Source of the DNA: JAMLGJ01 sp047972145 | GTDB taxonomy: Bacteria; Actinomycetota; Acidimicrobiia; Acidimicrobiales; Microtrichaceae | Direction of reading: 5' to 3' | NCBI GenBank assembly: GCA_047972145.1 | Contig: JBKEAI010000031.1 | Span: forward strand, 1 to 27,082 | Length of the DNA: 27,082 bases | Shown here: positions 22,253 through 27,082 of the stretch, in pieces | How the letters are laid out: each line of letters begins with the position of its first letter | Numbering within the stretch: position 1 is the first letter of the stretch | The notes under the pieces: generated by a model | The model's database searches: none | What the model was told of the DNA's origin: nothing | Seen by the model: only the letters and a program-made list of their open reading frames with translations | Program-made: the position numbers and the translations under genes

Positions 22253-25200
22253 TCAGTCGCGTGCCCACGAGGCGATCGCTGAGAAGACCTCGCGCCAACG
22301 TGTGGCTCCCAGGCCCAGGGCATCGAGCTCGCCGGTCGCTTGGGCCATGGGTGTCGCGCCCTGCCCGCCGCGGATCGCATCGGCCAGGGTGATGAGCGCG
22401 GGAGAGACCCGGTCCCCGGTGTCGGCCAGTTCCGCGCGCGCCGAGGCGATGATCGGTGCACCCGAATCGGGCGGCCCCAACAGGGACTCGACGATCAGGG
22501 CGTTCATGCGGTCGTAGTGGGTCGCTGCGGGATCGGAGCGGATCGACTCGATCGCCGGCGATGCCTGCTGCGGGCCCTCCAAGGTCGCACTCACGATCGC
22601 AGCGGCCACCGCGTCGCCGATCGCCGCCTGCGCCGTCGGGTCGGCGCCACCCGCGATGATCGCCGCACCCGCATCGAGATCGCCATGTTGTATGCACCAG
22701 AGCGCCCGAACGGGGACTGTGCCCTCGGCCGGTAGCTCGTCCAACACGCGACCGGGCAACCCGAGTTGGACCTCGGTGAGCAGCACGACCATCTCGGAGA
22801 CACCCATCGTGGTCTGTCCCCCCAACTCGAGCGCGCGCTCCAAGGACCCGAAGCCCTCGTCGATGCGTCCGGTGATCACGAGTGCCCGACCGTGCAGCGC
22901 CAGGGCCTGTTCCATGCCGATCAGGTCTGTCCGCCGATCGAGGTTCTCCAGCGCGATCTCGGCGCTCGCCACCGCCTCCTCGGAACGGCCGGTCCACAGC
23001 TCCACACCGCCCAGGGCGAGGTTCATCATGCCGATCGCGAATCGGTCGCCCCGCTGCTCGGCAACCGCCAGGACCTCAGCCGCGATCTTCGACGCCTCAC
23101 CGAGGTGTCCGCTCGCGAGGCACACGAAGGCGTTGAGGCCCCTCGTCCAGAGAAGGCCACCGCGATCCGCCACCGACTCCAACGCCACCGCCGACTCGTC
23201 GATGCGATCGTGTGCCTCATCCAGGCGACCGTCGCCGAACGCGATCCAAGCCAGGCTCTGGAGCGCCCAACCCTCCCCACGCACATCGCCCACCTCCCTG
23301 AAGGACTCCAGGGCGCGTCTCACCGGACGTTCCGCCGAGCGGTGGTCACCTCGCAGCAGCGAGGCGAGCGCCATCTGACGGTAGACCTCGCCCACAGCGG
23401 CGGTGTCCCCGCGGGCCTTTTGGATCTCCAGTGCTGCATCGAGCAACTCGTCGCAGTGGGCCCATCTCCCGCTGCGCATCTCGGCGACCGCGAGCGCCAG
23501 CAGTGCCTCCGCCTCGTGCGCCCCGTCACCGGAGCGGCGCGCGATCGATAGCACCTGATCGGCGGAGTGCGCCGCTTCGTCGCCCCGCCAGAGCTCGGCC
23601 TGACAGCGGGACAGTCCAAGCAGCGCGCTCACCCGCGTCGGGTCGTCGTCGTCCAGCAGATCCAACGTCCGCTGGTTCATGCGTGCACCGAATGCGAACG
23701 CACCGCCGCGTTCGGCGCGTCGGGCCGATTCACCCAACCAGCGCACAGCGCCATCGGTCATCTCGGCGCGCCGTTCCGGCGCCATCTCCCGGGCCAGATC
23801 GGCCGCCTCGGCGAAGTGGCGGGCCACCACCTCCACGGTCGGGTCATCGGCGGTGGCCACGGAGTACCGCTGGTCCATGTACTGCGCTATTCCGGCATGC
23901 CCACGCAGGCGTGCCGCTTTGGTCAGCCGTGCGTAGGTGACCTCGCGCACGAGGTCCGAGCGGAACTCCCAACGGCCGTCGGCGAGCACGAGGACGTCCT
24001 TGTCCGACAGGCTCCGGATCACCGGTGCAACGCTCGGCGCCCCACGAGACACCTGCGCCATGCGCTCGAGCACGTCGACGCGGCCGTGGCCGCCCCAGAT
24101 GGCCGCCTCACCGAGCACGTCCTGCTCTTCGGTGCTGAGGGCATCGATGCGCGCGGCCACCACTCCCTGGAGCGTGGCGGGCAGCGATGGCACGGCTCCC
24201 TCACCCTCAGATGGGGCGACGGTCCGCTCGCTCGACCCGACGAGGGTGACCAACTCCTCCAGGTACAGCGGGTTGCCGCCACTGCGGTCGAGCAGCTGGT
24301 CGGCGGATCGCTCGTCGACCGGGGCCTCGACCAGGTGCTCCAGCAGTGCCAGCTCAGCGCCACGATCGAGCGGGTCGACGTTCAACAGGATGTTGTTGGA
24401 ACGCCCGGGGCTCGGGGTCCAGCGCGACAACAGAGCGCGTCGTGCGGTAGCGATGAGGATCACCGGATGTCGCGCCAGGTTCTCGGCGAGATCGTCGATC
24501 AGCTCGAGGATCGCGTCGTCGGCCCAGTGGAGATCCGCGATCCGAACGAGCAGCGGTCCCTTCGATAGAAGCCCTTCGAGGTAGGTGCGCAGCGCGCGCG
24601 ACGCACCCGCACGCGCCTGCGCACCCTCGACACCTTCGAAGGTCCCCTCGTGGCCGAGGATGTGCAACAGCCCCTCGAGCACCACGTCGACCTGTGCCGA
24701 TTCACCGCCGAGCACGCCACGCACAGCGTCGCGCGCCCTGCGTTCGACATCCGCGGTCGAATCGCCTGGTGAGATCTCCAGTGCACTGCGCAGGATCTCC
24801 GCGACCGGCCACCACGGATTGGCCTCGCCGTATGGCACGCACCGACCCGAGAAACAGCTGGCACGCTCGGCGATGCGAAGGTGCTCTGCCACCTCCGACG
24901 CCAGGCGGGACTTGCCGACACCGGCCTCGCCGACCAGCAGCATCAGCTGTCCACGACGGTGGCGGATGGACCCCACCGCCGCGTTGACGAGCAGTGCCGT
25001 CTCGGTGTCGCGACCGAACAGCGGCGTATCGACACCGCGGTGTTCACGCCCGGGCGCACCGAACACCCCGGTGGCGACCCAAACCGCCTCCTCCCGGGAG
25101 CGACCCCGGGCACTGAGGTCGCCACGGGATTCGTACTCGATCGACCCTGCCGAGGCGTCGTGGGTGGTGTGCCCGACCATCACCTCGCCGGGCGATGCCA

Positions 25201-25687
25201 TCGTCTGGATCCGCGACGCGAGGTTCACCACGTCGCCCATCGCCGTGTAGTCGCCGCCGGCCCGCAGCGCTCCCACGAGCACCTCGCCCGTGTTCACCCC
25301 GACCCGCAACTGGAGGTCGAGTCCCTCCTCGTCGCTGAATGCGGCCAGGGTCTCCAACATCGCGAGGCCGCTGCGCACGGCACGCTCGGCGTCGTCTTCG
25401 TGGGCGAGGGGTGCACCGAACAGTGCCACGATCGCATCGCCGACGATCTTGTCGACCCGACCGCCGTGGCTGCGCACGTCGGCCGCGAGGCGCTCGAACG
25501 CACCGTCGACGATCTGCTTCACCGCCTCGGGGTCTCGGTCCTCCGACAGCGTGGTGAAGCCGACCAGGTCGGCGAACAGGACGGTCACCACACGCCGTTC
25601 CTCGGTCGGTCCCGCGAGAACCTGGCCACAACTCGCACAGAATCGGGCATCGCCGTCGTTGGCAGCGCCACAGGATCGGCAGTTCAC
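22253..25687 (-). CDS. Zinc-ribbon class III nucleotide cyclase fused to AAA/STAND ATPase and TPR domains
   Basis: 1144 residues, cytosolic. An N-terminal zinc ribbon (C3, C6, C17, C20) leads into a class III adenylate/guanylate cyclase domain (about 31-210). Its metal aspartates are D40 (FADLVGFT) and D84 (KIVGDAIVALFG), and its transition-state pair is N155 and R159 (VVNLASR), so it looks active. K80 suits an adenine-binding site, so cAMP is the likelier product. A STAND/AAA-type ATPase follows, with P-loop GEAGVGKS (253-260) and Walker B LLVRIADLHWADD (379-391). From about 640 to the end are TPR-like helical repeats. The layout matches large actinobacterial signal-transduction ATPases that resemble LuxR/LAL regulators but carry a cyclase. 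GTG start, probably leaderless. The input signal is unknown. Confidence 0.92.
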   Translation of the reverse strand: MNCRSCGAANDGDARFCASCGQVLAGPTEERRVVTVLFADLVGFTTLSEDRDPEAVKQIVDGAFERLAADVRSHGGRVDKIVGDAIVALFGAPLAHEDDAERAVRSGLAMLETLAAFSDEEGLDLQLRVGVNTGEVLVGALRAGGDYTAMGDVVNLASRIQTMASPGEVMVGHTTHDASAGSIEYESRGDLSARGRSREEAVWVATGVFGAPGREHRGVDTPLFGRDTETALLVNAAVGSIRHRRGQLMLLVGEAGVGKSRLASEVAEHLRIAERASCFSGRCVPYGEANPWWPVAEILRSALEISPGDSTADVERRARDAVRGVLGGESAQVDVVLEGLLHILGHEGTFEGVEGAQARAGASRALRTYLEGLLSKGPLLVRIADLHWADDAILELIDDLAENLARHPVILIATARRALLSRWTPSPGRSNNILLNVDPLDRGAELALLEHLVEAPVDERSADQLLDRSGGNPLYLEELVTLVGSSERTVAPSEGEGAVPSLPATLQGVVAARIDALSTEEQDVLGEAAIWGGHGRVDVLERMAQVSRGAPSVAPVIRSLSDKDVLVLADGRWEFRSDLVREVTYARLTKAARLRGHAGIAQYMDQRYSVATADDPTVEVVARHFAEAADLAREMAPERRAEMTDGAVRWLGESARRAERGGAFAFGARMNQRTLDLLDDDDPTRVSALLGLSRCQAELWRGDEAAHSADQVLSIARRSGDGAHEAEALLALAVAEMRSGRWAHCDELLDAALEIQKARGDTAAVGEVYRQMALASLLRGDHRSAERPVRRALESFREVGDVRGEGWALQSLAWIAFGDGRLDEAHDRIDESAVALESVADRGGLLWTRGLNAFVCLASGHLGEASKIAAEVLAVAEQRGDRFAIGMMNLALGGVELWTGRSEEAVASAEIALENLDRRTDLIGMEQALALHGRALVITGRIDEGFGSLERALELGGQTTMGVSEMVVLLTEVQLGLPGRVLDELPAEGTVPVRALWCIQHGDLDAGAAIIAGGADPTAQAAIGDAVAAAIVSATLEGPQQASPAIESIRSDPAATHYDRMNALIVESLLGPPDSGAPIIASARAELADTGDRVSPALITLADAIRGGQGATPMAQATGELDALGLGATRWREVFSAIASWARD

Positions 25688-25694
25688 CGAACCA

Positions 25695-25700
25695 AATATA
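25695..25700 (-). promoter_or_regulatory. Candidate -10 box of a leaderless transcript (cyclase gene)
   Basis: Minus-strand TATATT ends 7 nt before the GTG start at 25687 and is the most AT-rich spot nearby. No ribosome-binding sequence lies between. A CGGGTAC/GTACCCG inverted repeat (25701-25707 and 25727-25733) abuts it upstream and could be an operator over the -35 region. Confidence 0.55.
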
Positions 25701-25733
25701 CGGGTACGACCCCACTCCCCGAGCAGGTACCCG
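25701..25733. promoter_or_regulatory. Inverted repeat abutting the cyclase promoter
   Basis: Perfect 7-bp arms CGGGTAC (25701-25707) and GTACCCG (25727-25733) are separated by 19 nt. The repeat directly borders the candidate -10 on its upstream side. Spacing and place suit a repressor or activator site; the factor is not known. Confidence 0.4.
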
Positions 25734-25836
25734 CCGTTACCGCCTGGCAGGCCCGGGGGTGGGGCACTCGAGCCGGGCGTTCGAAGAATGTCGACCGACT
25801 ACATCGCCAAGAGGTGCGCGCTGGCACACTGGGGCC

Positions 25837-27082
25837 GTGCGAAACGGTTCCCCAGACGCTCGGTCCGTCGACCACGGTGCCGCGGACCCGGCCACCGATC
25901 CACAGCAGGGCGGCGCGGGGGTTCCGGGGTGGGTGTTCCTCGTCGCTGCGGGCTCCGCGACGCTCGTGCTGGTGGCGAACCTCAGGGGAATCGCGGTCGG
26001 CGACGACGGGGTCGGCTACCGGGCCATCGCAGATTCGATCCTCGCAGGCAACGGCTTGGGTTACTTCCTGGAGGACCCGGTGACCATCTGGCCGCCGCTG
26101 TGGCCCGCAGCGATGGCGCTCCTGGCCAGGATCACACCGCTCGACACGCTCGGTGCCGCGGTGGTGCTCAACATGGCGACCGCTGTAGCGGCGGTCCTGA
26201 TCGGATACGGCCTGCTGCGCAGGGTGGTTTCAGAGCACCGCCTGGTCGTGGCGGGCACGCTCGTCATGGGGCTCGGTTCCTCGACGGTCGGCTTCGGCCA
26301 CCTGTTGATGACCGACCTGGCGTTCGCGGTCGTCGTGCTCGTGTGGCTGCGCACGCTGATCCGCTTCCGCGACGACGGTCGACTCCGCTGGCTGGCCCTG
26401 GCAGCGGCCACGGTCTGGCTCGGCTTCGGCCTTCGCTACGTGGCGGTGTACCTGCTCGGAATCGGTGGATTGTGGTTGTTGTTCGACCAACGGGTGGGCT
26501 TCGGGCGACGCCTGGGCAATGCCGCTGCGTACTGCATCTCAGGGGTGGTCGTGCCGTTCGTCTGGATGTTGCGCAACCGGTCGATCGACGGCACCTTCAC
26601 CGGCGAACGGATGCCCTCCGCGAGGGGTCCGGTCGACAACGCGTTCGACATCGTGGGCACGATGGGTCGCTGGCTACTGCCGGGGGTGGCCGACGGCGCA
26701 AAGTACATCTGGGCATTGGTGGGTGGGGTGGTGCTGGTCGTCGCTGCGTACGCGGGTTTGCGGGTGCTGCTGTCGGTGTCCGAAGGTACCGGATCCGGCG
26801 CTGTGGCGCGACGGTTCATCACCTGGATCGGATCACCGTCGGGGCTGCTCGCAGCCCAGGCGTTCGGGTTCCTCACCTACATGCTCTACGTGCGCATCAC
26901 CACTGCGCTCAACCAGCTCGAACTGCGGCTCCTGAACCCTGCGTACTTCTCACTCCTGGCACTCGCGCTGGTGCTCGTAGCGAACCTGCACCGGATCCCC
27001 GGACCGCGCGGCCAGCGCTGGAACCGGCTCGGTCACGCAGTGGTGTTGGTGTGGGCCGCGGCCAACGTGGCCGCGGGGTGCT
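25837..27082 (+). CDS. Second GT39-like polytopic glycosyltransferase, 3' end cut by window edge
   Basis: An open frame of 415 codons runs from GTG at 25837 to the last base, so the gene is incomplete. After a hydrophilic tail of about 30 residues comes a helix, the loop VGDDGVGYRAIADSI with acidic residues, and GNGLGYFLEDPVTIWPPLWP. This last segment aligns with GNGIGFWLENPLVTWPPLWP of the gene at 18618, so the two are paralogues. Many hydrophobic helices follow, then NQLELRLLNPAYFSLL, comparable to DLDIRLLAPCLVPTSIL in the other. A CACACT box 6 nt before the GTG hints at another leaderless start. It is divergent from the cyclase gene (149-nt gap). Sugar donor and acceptor are unknown. Confidence 0.8.
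   Translation, partial: MRNGSPDARSVDHGAADPATDPQQGGAGVPGWVFLVAAGSATLVLVANLRGIAVGDDGVGYRAIADSILAGNGLGYFLEDPVTIWPPLWPAAMALLARITPLDTLGAAVVLNMATAVAAVLIGYGLLRRVVSEHRLVVAGTLVMGLGSSTVGFGHLLMTDLAFAVVVLVWLRTLIRFRDDGRLRWLALAAATVWLGFGLRYVAVYLLGIGGLWLLFDQRVGFGRRLGNAAAYCISGVVVPFVWMLRNRSIDGTFTGERMPSARGPVDNAFDIVGTMGRWLLPGVADGAKYIWALVGGVVLVVAAYAGLRVLLSVSEGTGSGAVARRFITWIGSPSGLLAAQAFGFLTYMLYVRITTALNQLELRLLNPAYFSLLALALVLVANLHRIPGPRGQRWNRLGHAVVLVWAAANVAAGC

Overview
The window reads as the chromosome of a high-GC Gram-positive bacterium, most likely an actinobacterium and perhaps of the Acidimicrobiia type. The reasons are strong G/C preference at third codon positions, frequent GTG and TTG starts, -10 boxes (TANNNT) placed 6-8 nt before start codons as in leaderless actinobacterial genes, a coenzyme F420-dependent oxidoreductase, an Abhydrolase_9 membrane hydrolase, and a KstR-type operator. 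The taxonomic placement is inference; there is no rRNA here. No tRNA, CRISPR array, phage gene or insertion sequence was recognised.

Layout. 1-1614: two short-chain dehydrogenases in tandem, the first cut by the window edge. 1638-1967: a short HPF/RaiA-like protein. 1993-4923 (minus): a PAS-GGDEF-EAL cyclic-di-GMP enzyme behind a NIPSNAP/ferredoxin-fold protein. 5089-6920: an enoyl-CoA hydratase overlapping an Rv3520c-family F420 oxidoreductase, behind a perfect match to the KstR consensus. 6955-8496 (minus): an amidase. 8763-10739: an alpha/beta hydrolase with an N-terminal membrane region. 11109-15708: type IIA topoisomerase A then B subunit, probably topoisomerase IV, behind a cluster of GACTCA motifs. 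15982-20216: an envelope operon of two overlapping acyltransferase-3 genes and a GT39-like membrane glycosyltransferase. 20217-20899: no confident gene, but a three-copy 31-bp UUCG-hairpin array. 20900-21244 (minus): a small phasin/HbhA-like protein. 21529-22164: a 1-Cys peroxiredoxin behind an IscR/Rrf2-like operator. 22253-25687 (minus): a very large class III cyclase-ATPase-TPR protein. 25837 to the end: a second GT39-like gene that runs off the window.

How the parts may work together. Both SDRs, the hydratase, the F420 enzyme and the amidase suit lipid or steroid-like catabolism, and the KstR-like box supports this for the hydratase operon. The acyltransferases and the two related glycosyltransferases suggest building or acyl-decorating a surface glycan or glycolipid. 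Signalling is represented by c-di-GMP and cyclic-nucleotide enzymes.

The least explained elements are non-coding: the tandem UUCG hairpins, the GACTCA cluster, an octamer repeat lying exactly across a stop/start junction, and two near-perfect operator matches whose regulators are outside the window.
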